Shown piece after piece: positions 7,898 to 17,855 of a stretch of 64,000 nt of DNA (the first letter of the stretch is position 1; every line of letters begins with the position of its first letter). The translations under genes and the position numbers were made by a program. The stretch comes from Phycicoccus endophyticus. GTDB lineage: Bacteria > Actinomycetota > Actinomycetes > Actinomycetales > Dermatophilaceae. The notes under the pieces are model-generated. The model was not told where the DNA came from and made no database searches. It saw nothing but the letters and a program-made list of their open reading frames with translations. The stretch is from positions 62,001 through 126,000 of the forward strand of contig NZ_JAANCN010000006.1 of assembly GCF_011326735.1 (NCBI RefSeq), read 5' to 3'.

Positions 7898-8422
7898 ATG
7901 GAGCCCTTCGCGCAGGTGCTCGCGGCCGGCGGCCACACCAACGCCCTCGGTCGGGCCGGTGAGGTGCTCGCCCACCTGCGGACGGACGACGCGCGCACCG
8001 GGGAGCTCTTCGCGTGCATCGCCGACGACGACGCCTGGGTGCGGATGCGGGCCGTCGACACCTTCGAGAAGCTCGTCCGCGAGGACCCCGACCGTGGGGT
8101 TCCGTACATCCACCGGGTCCTCACCGAGCTGACCGGGAGCGACCAGCCGTCGGTCCAGTGGCACGTCGCCCAGCTGCTCGGCGAGCTCCCGCTCACCGCC
8201 TCCCGGCGCGCCACCGCCGTCGCCTGGCTGCGGGAGCGGCTCACGAGCACCGACGTCGACTGGATCGTCGCGGCCCAGTCCATGGCGACCCTCGTCGGGT
8301 TCGTGCGGGCGGGGCTGCTCGAGCGGGCACGGGTCGTGCCGCTGCTCGAGGTGCAGACGGGCCACCGCTCGGCGTCCGTGCGTCGCAAGGCGGCCGGCCA
8401 CCTCGCCGAGCTCGGCGGGTGA
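7898..8422 (+). CDS. HEAT-repeat-like hypothetical protein
   Basis: 174-residue soluble, all-helical protein with repeated patterns such as WVRMRAVDTFEKLV, SVQWHVAQLLGELP and SVRRKAAGHLAELG, each like a HEAT-repeat helix pair. Such repeats normally form a scaffold for protein binding. ATG at 7898 preceded by TACCCT at six bases, so probably leaderless. It converges on pdxH with 10 bp between the stops. No catalytic motif seen. Confidence 0.75.
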   Translation: MEPFAQVLAAGGHTNALGRAGEVLAHLRTDDARTGELFACIADDDAWVRMRAVDTFEKLVREDPDRGVPYIHRVLTELTGSDQPSVQWHVAQLLGELPLTASRRATAVAWLRERLTSTDVDWIVAAQSMATLVGFVRAGLLERARVVPLLEVQTGHRSASVRRKAAGHLAELGG

Positions 8423-8432
8423 CCGCACGCGC

Positions 8433-9110
8433 TCACGGCTGGCGCCTCGAGACCTCCCACGAGAGGGCGTCCCCGAGGTCGCCCTCGCCGACCCGGCGGT
8501 AGACGATGCGGTCGTGCAGCCGGTCCCGGCGGCCACCCCACAGCTCGACCTCGTCGCAGACGACGCGGTACCCGCCCCAGAAGTCGGGCACCGGCACGTC
8601 GTCGGCACCACCGTGGTCCGGGAACTGCTCGGCGCGTGCCCGCGCCGCCGCCTCGAGCTGCGCGCGAGAGGACACCGGCTGCGACTGCTGCGAGGCCCAG
8701 GCGGAGATCCGCGACCCCCACGGCCGCGAGCGCCAGTACTCGGCGACCTCGTCGCGGTCGAGCTCGACCGCGACCCCGCGGAAGCGCACGGCGCGGTACA
8801 TCGCCGGCCAGGTGAGCCCGGCCGCGACCCGCGGGTTGTCCGCGATCTCCCGGCCCTTGGTCGAGGTCAGGGCGGTGACGAAGCCCGGGCCGCGCTCGTC
8901 GAGGAAGCGCAGCAGGACCGTCCGCACGTTGGGCCGGCCCTCGGCGTCGACGGTGGCCACCGCGGCCGCCAGCGGCTCGACGACGTCCGGTGCGGACGAC
9001 GAGCGCGCGACGGCCGCGTCCACCCAGGCCCGGACCTGCGCGTAGGGGGTGGCCAGGAGCTCGTCCTCGCCGATCCCCTCGCCGGTGTAGTCGAGGCGCC
9101 GTGGGTCCAT
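8433..9110 (-). CDS. pdxH: Pyridoxamine 5'-phosphate oxidase
   Basis: 225-residue FMN enzyme that oxidises pyridoxamine or pyridoxine 5'-phosphate to pyridoxal 5'-phosphate, the last step of vitamin B6 salvage. Family motifs are intact: NVRTVLLRFLDERG and STKGREIADNP in the FMN site, SRISAWASQQSQPVSSR, and the C-terminal VPVPDFWGGYRV and RLHDRIVYRR that bind the substrate phosphate and flavin. Length matches the family. ATG at 9110 follows TAGGGT with a six-base gap, so the mRNA is probably leaderless. Confidence 0.95.
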   Translation of the reverse strand: MDPRRLDYTGEGIGEDELLATPYAQVRAWVDAAVARSSSAPDVVEPLAAAVATVDAEGRPNVRTVLLRFLDERGPGFVTALTSTKGREIADNPRVAAGLTWPAMYRAVRFRGVAVELDRDEVAEYWRSRPWGSRISAWASQQSQPVSSRAQLEAAARARAEQFPDHGGADDVPVPDFWGGYRVVCDEVELWGGRRDRLHDRIVYRRVGEGDLGDALSWEVSRRQP

Positions 9111-9144
9111 GCCGTCACCCTAGGCCCACCGACGCCGGCGGGCA

Positions 9145-9160
9145 CCGGGCCCTTGCCCGG
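9145..9160 (-). terminator. Short GC hairpin after an MFS gene
   Basis: CCGGGC-CCTT-GCCCGG, a 6-bp perfect stem with a 4-nt loop three bases past the stop of the minus-strand MFS gene and ahead of pdxH. A weak terminator candidate without a T-run. Confidence 0.35.
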
Positions 9161-9163
9161 GCG

Positions 9164-10462
9164 TCAGGGGGTGGGGTGGCGGGCGTCGTAGCGGACGAAG
9201 CCGGGCTGGACGAGGCCGAGGACGACCACCGCCACGACGCACGCGGCGCCTCCCCAGACGGCGGTCCAGCCCTCCCCGAGGCGTTCGGCCACCCCACCGC
9301 CGGCGAGCTCACCGAGCCGCGGGCCCCCCGCGACGACGACGACGAAGACGCCCTGGAGGCGTCCCCGCATCCGGTCCGGTGCGGCCGCCTGCAGGATCGT
9401 CGTCCGGAACACCGCGCTCACCGAGTCCGCCGCCCCGGCGAACCCCATCGCGAGCAGCGCACCGACGAGGGCCTGCTCGCGGGTGAGCGCTCCCCCGGCC
9501 CCGAGGAGGGCCACGCCGAGCCCACTGATGCCGACCCCCCACCCCGCGACGCTCACGAGGATCGCCGTGCCCTGCCGGCGCACCCCGCCGAGCCGGCCGG
9601 AGAACGTCATCGCGACGATGCCGCCGACGGCCGCCGCGGCGTACAGCGCCCCGACGGTGGAGGCCCCGCCGCCGAGGATCACCGCCCCCGCGGCCGGGAA
9701 GAGCACCCGCGGCTGGGCCAGCAGCATCGCAGCGATGTCGGCGACGAACGTCATCCGCACGTTCGGCGCGGTCCGCAGGAACGCGAACCCGTCGAGGACC
9801 GAGCGCAGGCCCACCCGGCGGGCCACCTCCCCCTCGCCGCGGTCCGGGGGCACCGGGTGCAGCCGCCACAGGCTGTTCAGCGCGGCGAGCGTGAGCACCG
9901 CGTCGGTCGTGTACGCCGCGCGGTAGCCGCCCCAGTCGACGAGGACCCCGGCGAGCAGCGGGCCGGCGGTGAGGGCGGTGTTCATGGCGAAGACCGACAG
10001 CGCGTTGGCCGCCGGCAGCAGCTCGGGGTCGAGCAGGCGTGGGTAGATGCTCGAGCGGGCCGGCGAGGAGACCGCGAAGGCCCCGCTCCAGAGCGCGACG
10101 ACGGCGTAGAGCAGGGTGACCGAGGACAGCCCGGCCCACGCCTGCCCGGCCGCGACGACGCTCGCGCCGAACGCGACGAGCGTCGAGACGAGGCCGACGA
10201 GGCGGCGGTCGTGGTGGTCGGCGAGCGCACCGCCGTACAGCCCCATGACGACGAGCGGCACGAGGGCGAACAGACCGACGACGCCGACCGACGCGGTGGA
10301 CCCCGTCAGGTCGTACACCTGCAGGCCGATCGCGACGACCGCCATCTGCGAGCCGACGTTGGAGAGGGTGAAGCCCGTCCACAGTCGGCGGTAGTCGGCA
10401 CTGCGCCGGAAGGGGGTGAGGTCCGGCAGGAGCGAGCGCAGCACAGGCGCATCATCGCCCAC
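9164..10462 (-). CDS. MFS transporter (DHA3-like)
   Basis: About 432 residues with 12 predicted helices. The N-terminal half carries FTLSNVGSQMAVVAIGLQVY and GLYGGALADHHDRRLV, typical of the DHA3 subgroup that includes EntS-type siderophore and macrolide exporters. The start is uncertain: GTG codons at 10468, 10462 and 10444 are all possible and none has a convincing ribosome site. It is transcribed divergently from the NYN gene. Substrate not identifiable. Confidence 0.8.
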   Translation of the reverse strand: MGDDAPVLRSLLPDLTPFRRSADYRRLWTGFTLSNVGSQMAVVAIGLQVYDLTGSTASVGVVGLFALVPLVVMGLYGGALADHHDRRLVGLVSTLVAFGASVVAAGQAWAGLSSVTLLYAVVALWSGAFAVSSPARSSIYPRLLDPELLPAANALSVFAMNTALTAGPLLAGVLVDWGGYRAAYTTDAVLTLAALNSLWRLHPVPPDRGEGEVARRVGLRSVLDGFAFLRTAPNVRMTFVADIAAMLLAQPRVLFPAAGAVILGGGASTVGALYAAAAVGGIVAMTFSGRLGGVRRQGTAILVSVAGWGVGISGLGVALLGAGGALTREQALVGALLAMGFAGAADSVSAVFRTTILQAAAPDRMRGRLQGVFVVVVAGGPRLGELAGGGVAERLGEGWTAVWGGAACVVAVVVLGLVQPGFVRYDARHPTP

Positions 10463-10567
10463 GCGCACCCCGCGCTCGGGGGGCGTCCACGCCGAGGCAC
10501 CGGGGCCGACCCCGGGGCGCCCCATGGCGTGCTGCACGGCGTCGCCGCCGCGGGCTAGCCTCGCGGC

Positions 10568-11449
10568 ATGACCGACTCCGCACGGATCGCCCTGCTCATC
10601 GACGCCGACAACGCCCGAGCGCGCCGGCTCGACGTCATCCTCAACGAGCTGGCCGCTCTCGGGGAGACGACGATCCGCCGCGCCTACGGCAACTGGACCA
10701 AGTCCGAGCTCAAGGGCTGGCAGGAGGTCCTCCACGAGAACGCGATCCGTCCGATGCAGCAGTTCGACCCCGCCAAGGGCAAGAACGCCAGCGACATGGC
10801 CCTGGCCGTCGACGCCGTGGAGATCCTGCACACCCAGCGGCCGGACGCCTTCGCCGTCGTGTCCTCCGACGCCGACTTCACCCCGCTGGTCATGCACCTG
10901 CGCGAGCACGGGGTGGCCGTCTACGGGTTCGGCGACGCCAAGACGCCCTCGGCGTTCCAGAGCGCCTGCACCCGTTTCCTCGTCCTCGACCGGCTCTCGG
11001 CGCCGAGCGGCCAGGCCGACGGGTCCGCGGAGACCGGCGAGCAGCCCGCGAGCGCGCGCACCGCACGCTCGCGGCGCACGACGAGCGCCGCCGGCACGCC
11101 GGAGAGCGGGACGGCCGCCGAGGGCGGGGCGACCAAGGCGGCGGCCAAGCGCGCGGCCACGACGGCCAAGAAGTCGGCGAGCACGTCACCGGAACGAGCC
11201 ACCCGCACCCAGCTGCGGCGGGACACCCGGCTCGTCGCGCTGCTGCGGCGTGCGGTCGAGAGCGCGGCGGACGACTCGGGCTGGGCGAAGATCGGCACCG
11301 TCGGGCAGCGGATCTCCAACCAGTCCTCCTTCGACTCGCGCAACTACGGCTACGCGAAGCTGAGCAGGCTCATCGAGGCCACCGACCTGTTCGAGGTCCG
11401 CGACGCAGGCTCGCCCGACATGGCCGTGCGCGACCCGCGGGCCGGCTGA
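10568..11449 (+). CDS. NYN (LabA/PIN-like) domain protein with C-terminal OST-HTH/LOTUS domain
   Basis: 293-residue protein joining a NYN nuclease-like domain (about 5-145) to an OST-HTH domain (about 215-290), a pairing expected to act on RNA. Acidic residues of the PIN-like active site are visible in LLIDADNA (Asp12, Asp14), NASDMALAVDA and SSDADFTPL. The domains are linked by an Ala/Lys/Thr-rich, probably disordered region. The C-terminal block has the OST-HTH pattern GWAKIGTVGQRI and YGYAKLSRLIE. ATG at 10568 follows TAGCCT by six bases (leaderless). The RNA target is unknown. Confidence 0.88.
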   Translation: MTDSARIALLIDADNARARRLDVILNELAALGETTIRRAYGNWTKSELKGWQEVLHENAIRPMQQFDPAKGKNASDMALAVDAVEILHTQRPDAFAVVSSDADFTPLVMHLREHGVAVYGFGDAKTPSAFQSACTRFLVLDRLSAPSGQADGSAETGEQPASARTARSRRTTSAAGTPESGTAAEGGATKAAAKRAATTAKKSASTSPERATRTQLRRDTRLVALLRRAVESAADDSGWAKIGTVGQRISNQSSFDSRNYGYAKLSRLIEATDLFEVRDAGSPDMAVRDPRAG

Positions 11450-11491
11450 GGCCCCCTGGCCCGCAGGGCGTCCCCGGGGAGGCCCACAGGC

Positions 11492-11515
11492 GCGCGCCGG
11501 CCCCCGCCGGTGCGC
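11492..11515 (+). terminator. Possible terminator after the NYN gene
   Basis: 10-bp stem GCGCGCCGGC / GCCGGTGCGC (one G-U pair) around a 4-nt C loop, 42 bp past the NYN stop and 65 bp before the citrate synthase gene. Confidence 0.4.
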
Positions 11516-11580
11516 CCCGGGACGGCCGGCGGGCACAATGAACCCGCCCGACACCGGCGACGAGCGAAACGGGGATGCCC

Positions 11581-12693
11581 ATGACCGCCACCACCACGGA
11601 CCCGGACTTCTACCCCGGTCTCGAGGGCGTCATCGCCTTCGAGAGCGAGATCGCCGAGCCGGACAAGGAGGGTGGAGCGCTGCGCTACCGCGGCGTCGAC
11701 CTCAACGACCTCGTCGGCACGGTCTCCTTCGGGCAGGTCTGGGGGCTCCTCGTCGACGGCAAGCTCGACCCGGGCCTGCCGCCCGCCGAGCCGTTCCCGC
11801 TGCCCGTGCACACCGGGGACATCCGGGTCGACGTCCAGTCGGCGATCGCCCAGCTCGCACCGGTGTGGGGCTTCAAGCCGCTGCTCGACATCGACGACGA
11901 CGAGGCGCGCGCCAACCTCGCGCGGGCCTCGGTCATGGCGATCTCGTTCATCGGCCAGTCCGCCCACGGCCAGGACCGCCCGATGGTGCCCCAGTCCGAG
12001 GTCGACAAGGGCCGCACCATCCCCGAGCGGTTCATGATCCGCTGGCGCGGTGAGCCCGACCCCAAGCACGTCGAGGCCATCGACGCCTACTTCATCAGCG
12101 CGGCCGAGCACGGGGTCAACGCCTCGACGTTCACCGCGCGGGTCATCGCCTCGACCGGCGCCGACGTCGCCGCCTGCCTCTCCGGGGCCATCGGCGCGCT
12201 GTCCGGCCCCCTGCACGGCGGCGCCCCGTCGCGGGCCCAGCACATGATCGAAGGCGTCGAGCAGATGGGCGACGCGACCCGCTACGTCCGCTCCGTGCTC
12301 GAGCGCGGGGAGCGGCTCATGGGCTTCGGGCACCGGGTCTACCGCGCCTACGACCCGCGCGCCGCCGTGCTGCGCGAGACCTGCCGGCGCCTCGGCGCCC
12401 CCCGCTACGAGGTGGCGCTCGAGCTGGAGAAGGCCGCCATCGCCGAGCTCGCCGAGCGCCACCCGGAGCGCCGGATGGAGACCAACGTCGACTTCTGGGC
12501 GGCCGTCCTGCTCGACTTCGCCGAGGTCCCCGCCGAGATGATGACGCCGCTGTTCGTCTGCGCGCGCACGGCCGGCTGGTCGGCCCACGTCCTGGAGCAG
12601 AAGCGCACCGGGCGGCTGATCCGGCCGAGCTCGCGCTACGTCGGCCCGGGGCCGCGGCCGCTCTCGGAGGTGGCCGGCTTCCGCGCCTCCTGA
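11581..12693 (+). CDS. Citrate synthase (citrate synthase 2 type)
   Basis: 370-residue enzyme condensing acetyl-CoA with oxaloacetate, the first step of the TCA cycle. Catalytic residues of the family are present: His212 in SGPLHGGAPS, His251 in MGFGHRVYRAYDPRA and Asp304 in NVDFWAAVLLD. The sequence most resembles the actinobacterial citrate synthase 2 (CitA) group, which lacks the N-terminal extension of GltA. ATG codons at 11575 and 11581 are both in frame; ACGGGG is better placed for 11581. Downstream serC is co-oriented but 168 bp away. Confidence 0.93.
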   Translation: MTATTTDPDFYPGLEGVIAFESEIAEPDKEGGALRYRGVDLNDLVGTVSFGQVWGLLVDGKLDPGLPPAEPFPLPVHTGDIRVDVQSAIAQLAPVWGFKPLLDIDDDEARANLARASVMAISFIGQSAHGQDRPMVPQSEVDKGRTIPERFMIRWRGEPDPKHVEAIDAYFISAAEHGVNASTFTARVIASTGADVAACLSGAIGALSGPLHGGAPSRAQHMIEGVEQMGDATRYVRSVLERGERLMGFGHRVYRAYDPRAAVLRETCRRLGAPRYEVALELEKAAIAELAERHPERRMETNVDFWAAVLLDFAEVPAEMMTPLFVCARTAGWSAHVLEQKRTGRLIRPSSRYVGPGPRPLSEVAGFRAS

Positions 12694-13989
<1,296 letters not shown>

Positions 13990-13996
13990 GGGGCCC

Positions 13997-14083
13997 TCAG
14001 CGGGCCACCGCGTAGAGGACCGCGACGAGGACGAGGACGGCGAGCACGCCGAGCGTCATCCGCCGTCGGAAGTTCGGGGTCAC
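13997..14083 (-). CDS. 28-residue putative single-pass membrane peptide
   Basis: A short reading frame (GTG at 14083, TGA at 13997) that encodes a basic N-terminus with Asn-Phe-Arg-Arg-Arg followed by a hydrophobic helix of about 18 residues rich in Leu, Val and Ala, ending VAR. The charge pattern is that of a small inner-membrane protein with the N-terminus inside. A GATACT box stands six bases before the start, as in other leaderless genes of this window. It fills the gap between serC and the MFS gene. Function unknown. Confidence 0.5.
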   Translation of the reverse strand: MTPNFRRRMTLGVLAVLVLVAVLYAVAR

Positions 14084-14111
14084 CTCGTCAGTATCCCCGG
14101 GCCGCGCGCGG

Positions 14112-15419
14112 TCACCGCGCCGCCTCCGGCACCGGTACGCGCGCGTCCTCACGCTCCCGGGGCAGCGGGGCGGTCGAGACGTCGACCCGTGGGCGGCGCT
14201 GGGACTCGTAGCTGACCCGCACGTTCTCGGCGTGGGCTAGCCAGACCGAGACCACGACGAGGGAGAGGCCGACGGCCAGCGCGCCGACCCCGATGGTCCA
14301 CCGGGGCCCGAGCTGCTCGGAGACCCAGCCGATCATCGGCGCACCCGCCGGGGTGCCGCCCATGAAGATCGCCATGTAGAGCGCCATCACCCGTCCGCGC
14401 ATCTCCGGTGCGACGCGGGTCTGGACCATGGCGTTGGCGGTGGTCAGCGCGGTCAGGGCGGCGAGCCCGACGGGCACGAGCGCGACGGCGAAGGTCCAGT
14501 ACGACGGGGCCACCGCCGCGGCGGCCGCGGCGAGGGTGAAGCCGACGAGCGCCAGGAGGAGGACGCGCAGCCGCGGGCGCCGACGCCGGGCCGACAGCAG
14601 CGCCGCGCTCAGCGAGCCGACGGCCATGACCGAGCCGAGCAGCCCGTACTCCCCGGCCCCCTTGTCGAAGACCTGGGTTGCCACGAGCGCGGTGGTGATC
14701 TGGAAGTTCAGCCCGAACGTCCCGAGCACGAAGACGAGGAGCATGACGAGCTGGATGTCCCGGCGGTGCCGGACGTAGGCGAACCCCTCCCGGATGCCGC
14801 CGCGGCCGGTGGCCCGGGCCGGTGAGCGCAGCTCGGAGACGCTGAGCATCGCGAGCGCACCGAGCACGAAGACGAACGTCAGGGTGTTGAGCAGCAGGGC
14901 CTCACCGGTCCCCCACCAGGCGATGACGAGCCCGGCCAGCCCGGGCCCGATGAGCCGCCCGGCGTTGAACGACGCCGAGTTGAGCGCCACCGCGTTGGCG
15001 AGCTTCTCCGGCGGCACCATCTCGGAGACGATGACCTGCCGGGCCGGGTTGTCGATGGCGGTCGTGACGCCCTGGACGAGCGCGATGGTGTACACGTGCC
15101 AGAGCCGCGCGGTGCCCGTGACGGCGAGGACGCCGAGCACGAGGCTCGTCAGGGCGAGCATCGTCTGGGTGAGCAGGAGGATGCGCCGCCGCGGGAAGCG
15201 GTCGGCGATGAGCCCGGACCAGGGCGCGAGGAGGAGGAACGGGAGGAACTGCAGCCCGGTGACGATCCCCAGGGCCGTCGCGGACCCGGCGGTGAGGACG
15301 GTGAGGACGAGCCAGTCCTGCCCGACCCGGCCCATCCACGTCCCGACGTTGGAGACGAACCCACCGAGGAACCACAGCCGGTAGTTGCGGACCTCGAGCG
15401 AGGTGAAGGTGGGGCTCAT
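14112..15419 (-). CDS. MFS transporter co-transcribed with a MarR regulator
   Basis: 435-residue DHA3-type major facilitator permease. N-terminal pattern EVRNYRLWFLGGFVSNVGTWM, signature loop GLIADRFPRRRILLLTQ after helix 2, and GRVMALYMAIFMGGTPAG in the second half. Its ATG overlaps the marR stop (ATGA), so the two are an operon, which suggests an exporter of the compound sensed by the MarR protein. Substrate not identifiable. Confidence 0.87.
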   Translation of the reverse strand: MSPTFTSLEVRNYRLWFLGGFVSNVGTWMGRVGQDWLVLTVLTAGSATALGIVTGLQFLPFLLLAPWSGLIADRFPRRRILLLTQTMLALTSLVLGVLAVTGTARLWHVYTIALVQGVTTAIDNPARQVIVSEMVPPEKLANAVALNSASFNAGRLIGPGLAGLVIAWWGTGEALLLNTLTFVFVLGALAMLSVSELRSPARATGRGGIREGFAYVRHRRDIQLVMLLVFVLGTFGLNFQITTALVATQVFDKGAGEYGLLGSVMAVGSLSAALLSARRRRPRLRVLLLALVGFTLAAAAAAVAPSYWTFAVALVPVGLAALTALTTANAMVQTRVAPEMRGRVMALYMAIFMGGTPAGAPMIGWVSEQLGPRWTIGVGALAVGLSLVVVSVWLAHAENVRVSYESQRRPRVDVSTAPLPREREDARVPVPEAAR

Positions 15420-15859
15420 TCGGCGGCCACGCGTTCGAGGAGCTCGGTGGCCCGGCACAGCAGGGCGCGCTCGTCGTCGGTCAGCCGCTCGAGCCGCGTC
15501 GCGAGCCACTGGTCGCGGCGCCGGCGCGTCTCCCGGATGGTCTGCCGACCGGCCTTGGTCAGGGACAGGATGACCTGGCGCCCGTCGGTCGGGTCGTCGG
15601 CCCGGTCGACGAGCCCACGCTCGACGAGCCCGGACACGGTGCGGCTCATGCTCGGTGCCGACACCTGCTCGATGTCCGCGACCTCCTTCGGGGTGCGCGG
15701 ACCGTCCTCGAGCCGGGCCAGCACCGAGAACTGGTGCGGGGCGACCTCCGTCGTGCTCTCGAAGCGCACCCGCCGCGAGACCCGCATGCACACCATCCGC
15801 AGGTCGCTCGTCAGGCGGTCCTTCTGGGCACGGGTCATCGTCGCAGAGGATGCGGGCAC
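15416..15859 (-). CDS. MarR-family transcriptional regulator
   Basis: 147-residue winged-helix repressor. The recognition region is TPKEVADIEQVSAPSMSRTVSGLVERGLVDR, and the wing carries the conserved DPTDGRQVILSLTKAG (family DxRxxxxxLT pattern). The start is the GTG at 15859 with GGAG at a fitting distance; an ATG seven codons later is possible. A perfect palindrome lies 29 bp upstream, so it probably represses itself and the MFS gene that follows, releasing DNA when it binds a small toxic ligand. Confidence 0.9.
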   Translation of the reverse strand: MPASSATMTRAQKDRLTSDLRMVCMRVSRRVRFESTTEVAPHQFSVLARLEDGPRTPKEVADIEQVSAPSMSRTVSGLVERGLVDRADDPTDGRQVILSLTKAGRQTIRETRRRRDQWLATRLERLTDDERALLCRATELLERVAAE

Positions 15860-15887
15860 GGGGGTCTCCAGCTGTGGTCGTCATCGG

Positions 15888-15919
15888 TAGTTAGCACAAC
15901 TCATTACCGTGGCTAACTA
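15888..15919 (-). promoter_or_regulatory. Operator palindrome upstream of marR
   Basis: Exact inverted repeat TAGTTAGC (15888-15895) / GCTAACTA (15912-15919) with a 16-nt spacer, in the only AT-rich part of this intergenic region. It is the likely autoregulatory site of the MarR protein and probably overlaps the operon promoter. Confidence 0.7.
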
Positions 15920-15947
15920 TTCCACGCACCGACGGGTGCCGCCCACG

Positions 15948-15983
15948 ACGACGCCCGCCCCCACGCTGTGGGAGCGGGCGTCG
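15948..15983. terminator. Hairpin terminator after the NCS2 permease
   Basis: ACGACGCCCGC (15948-15958) and GCGGGCGTCGT (15973-15983) form a perfect 11-bp stem with a 14-nt loop, 13 bp beyond the permease stop codon. Confidence 0.7.
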
Positions 15984-15996
15984 TGGCCGGAGCGCC

Positions 15997-17496
15997 TCAG
16001 CCGGAGACGAGCTGGGTGATCGGGTCGATGAAGAAGTACACGAGGAAGAGGACCGCGGTGAGCCACATCATCGGGTGGATCTGACCCACCTTGCCCCGCA
16101 CGAGCTTGATGAGCACGTAGGCGACGAAGCCGGCACCGATGCCGACGGTGATCGAGTACGTAAAGGGCATGAGGATGATCGTGAGGAAGGCCGGGACGGC
16201 GATCTCGAGGTCGTCCCAGGAGATCTCCTTGACCTGCTGCATCATGAGGAACCCGACGAGCACGAGGGCGGGCACCGCGGCCTCGTTGGGGATGACCTTG
16301 ACGAGCGGCGCGAAGACCACCGAGACGAGGAAGAGCACACCGGTGACGACGGACGCCAGGCCCGTGCGGGCGCCCTCGCCGACACCGGAGGCGGACTCGA
16401 TGTAGGAGGTGTTCGACGAGACACCGGCCGCACCGCCGGCGGCCGCCGCGAGCGAGTCGACGACGAGGATGCGCTCGGTGTTCGGGGGGTTGCCCTCCTC
16501 GTCGAGCAGCCCGGCCTCGGCGCCGATGGCGGTCATCGTGCCCATGGTGTCGAAGAAGTCGGCGAGCATGAGGGTGAAGACGAGCAGCACGGTGGCGACG
16601 ATGCCGACCCGCGAGAAGGAGCCGAGCAGGCTGAACTCACCGAGGGTCCCGAAGCTGATCGGGTCGACGGTGTCCGGCCAGGCGGGCACGTTGAGGTTCC
16701 AGCCGAGCGGGTTGACGATGTTGTTGCCGGCGTCGTCGACGCCGGTGACCGTCGGGCCGACCTTGGCGATCGCCTCGATGACGAAGGCGACGACGGTCAT
16801 CGCGATGATCGAGATGATGATCGCGCCCTTCACCCGGCGCACCCACAGCGCGACGATGAGGACGAGCCCGAGGGCGAAGACGAGCGTGGGCCAGCCGGCC
16901 AGCTGCCCCCCGACGCCGAGCTCGACGGGCACGCTGCCACTCGCGGCCCGCCGCACGAAGCCCGCGTCGACGAGGCCGATGAGGGCGATGAACAGCCCGA
17001 TGCCCACGGAGATGGCGACCTTGAGCTGGGCGGGCACCGCGTGGAACACCGCCTGCCGGAAGCCGGTGAGGACGAGCACGAGGATGATCAGCCCCTCGAG
17101 GACGACGAGGCCCATCGCGTCCGCCCAGGTCATCTGGCTGGCGACGGAGTACGCGACGAAGGCGTTGAGGCCCAGGCCGGTCGCGAGCGCGAGCGGGTAG
17201 TTGGCGACGACCCCCATGAGGATGGTGAGGACGCCGGCGACGAGCGCCGTCCCCGCGGCGATGGCGGCGAGGTTCGGCGCGTCGCCACCGCCGAGGAAGC
17301 GACCGTCGGCGTCCTGGACGTACCCGAGGATGAGCGGGTTGAGGACGACGATGTAGGCCATCGTGAAGAACGTGGCCACGCCACCGCGGACCTCGCGGCC
17401 CACCGTGGAGCCGCGCTCGTGGATGTGGAAGAAGCGCTCGAGGGCGCCGTGGGGTGCCCGCCCGGTGTGCCCGGCGGTCGTCGTGGTCTCGGCCAT
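15997..17496 (-). CDS. NCS2-family (AzgA/PbuG-like) purine permease
   Basis: 499-residue proton-coupled transporter for adenine, guanine or hypoxanthine. About 12-14 membrane helices; hallmark segments are GGVATFFTMAYIVVLNP near the N-terminus, TGLGLNAFVAYSV, DFFDTMGTMTAIGAEAG and SNTSYIESASGVGEGARTGL, all of the AzgA branch. ATG at 17496 follows TACCCT with a 7-nt gap (leaderless), back to back with the promoter of the DUF2530 gene. A strong hairpin follows the stop. Confidence 0.92.
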   Translation of the reverse strand: MAETTTTAGHTGRAPHGALERFFHIHERGSTVGREVRGGVATFFTMAYIVVLNPLILGYVQDADGRFLGGGDAPNLAAIAAGTALVAGVLTILMGVVANYPLALATGLGLNAFVAYSVASQMTWADAMGLVVLEGLIILVLVLTGFRQAVFHAVPAQLKVAISVGIGLFIALIGLVDAGFVRRAASGSVPVELGVGGQLAGWPTLVFALGLVLIVALWVRRVKGAIIISIIAMTVVAFVIEAIAKVGPTVTGVDDAGNNIVNPLGWNLNVPAWPDTVDPISFGTLGEFSLLGSFSRVGIVATVLLVFTLMLADFFDTMGTMTAIGAEAGLLDEEGNPPNTERILVVDSLAAAAGGAAGVSSNTSYIESASGVGEGARTGLASVVTGVLFLVSVVFAPLVKVIPNEAAVPALVLVGFLMMQQVKEISWDDLEIAVPAFLTIILMPFTYSITVGIGAGFVAYVLIKLVRGKVGQIHPMMWLTAVLFLVYFFIDPITQLVSG

Positions 17497-17569
17497 GGCG
17501 AGCAGGGTAGTGGTGGCCCGGCCCGGGCGGGTTTCAGGGGTGTGACGAGCAGATGGCTACGCTGGCCCG

Positions 17570-17833
17570 GTGAGCGAGCCCGCCCCGCACGAGCGCGACC
17601 ACGGCGCCCTCGGCGAGTCCGCGCCGGTCGACCCCCCGGACCTGCCGCCGATGACGGTCGTCCTCGTCGGCAGCGCGCTGTGGGCGCTGGCCCTCGTCGT
17701 GACCCTCGCGGTCCCGGCGCTGCACACCGGTGAGCGGTCGTGGTGGCCCTGGGCGTGCGTCAGCGGCCTGGCCATCGGGGCCTTCGCCGGCTGGTACGTG
17801 CGCCGGGGCCGGGGTGCCGCCGCGGGCGGCTGA
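17570..17833 (+). CDS. DUF2530 small membrane protein
   Basis: 87 residues: an acidic, Pro-rich N-terminus, then two hydrophobic helices (about 28-48 and 58-76) separated by HTGERSWWPWA. Length and pattern match the actinobacterial DUF2530 family, whose role is unknown. GTG start six bases after TACGCT, so leaderless. It sits divergent from the purine permease and tail to tail with the DUF3027 gene. Confidence 0.82.
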   Translation: MSEPAPHERDHGALGESAPVDPPDLPPMTVVLVGSALWALALVVTLAVPALHTGERSWWPWACVSGLAIGAFAGWYVRRGRGAAAGG

Positions 17834-17855
17834 CCACCGGCCGCCGCCGCGGACG

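Noticed and set aside
16075-17733. 552-residue plus-strand frame rich in Asp, Glu and His.
   Set aside because: Antisense shadow of the NCS2 purine permease, whose membrane helices and family motifs are unambiguous.
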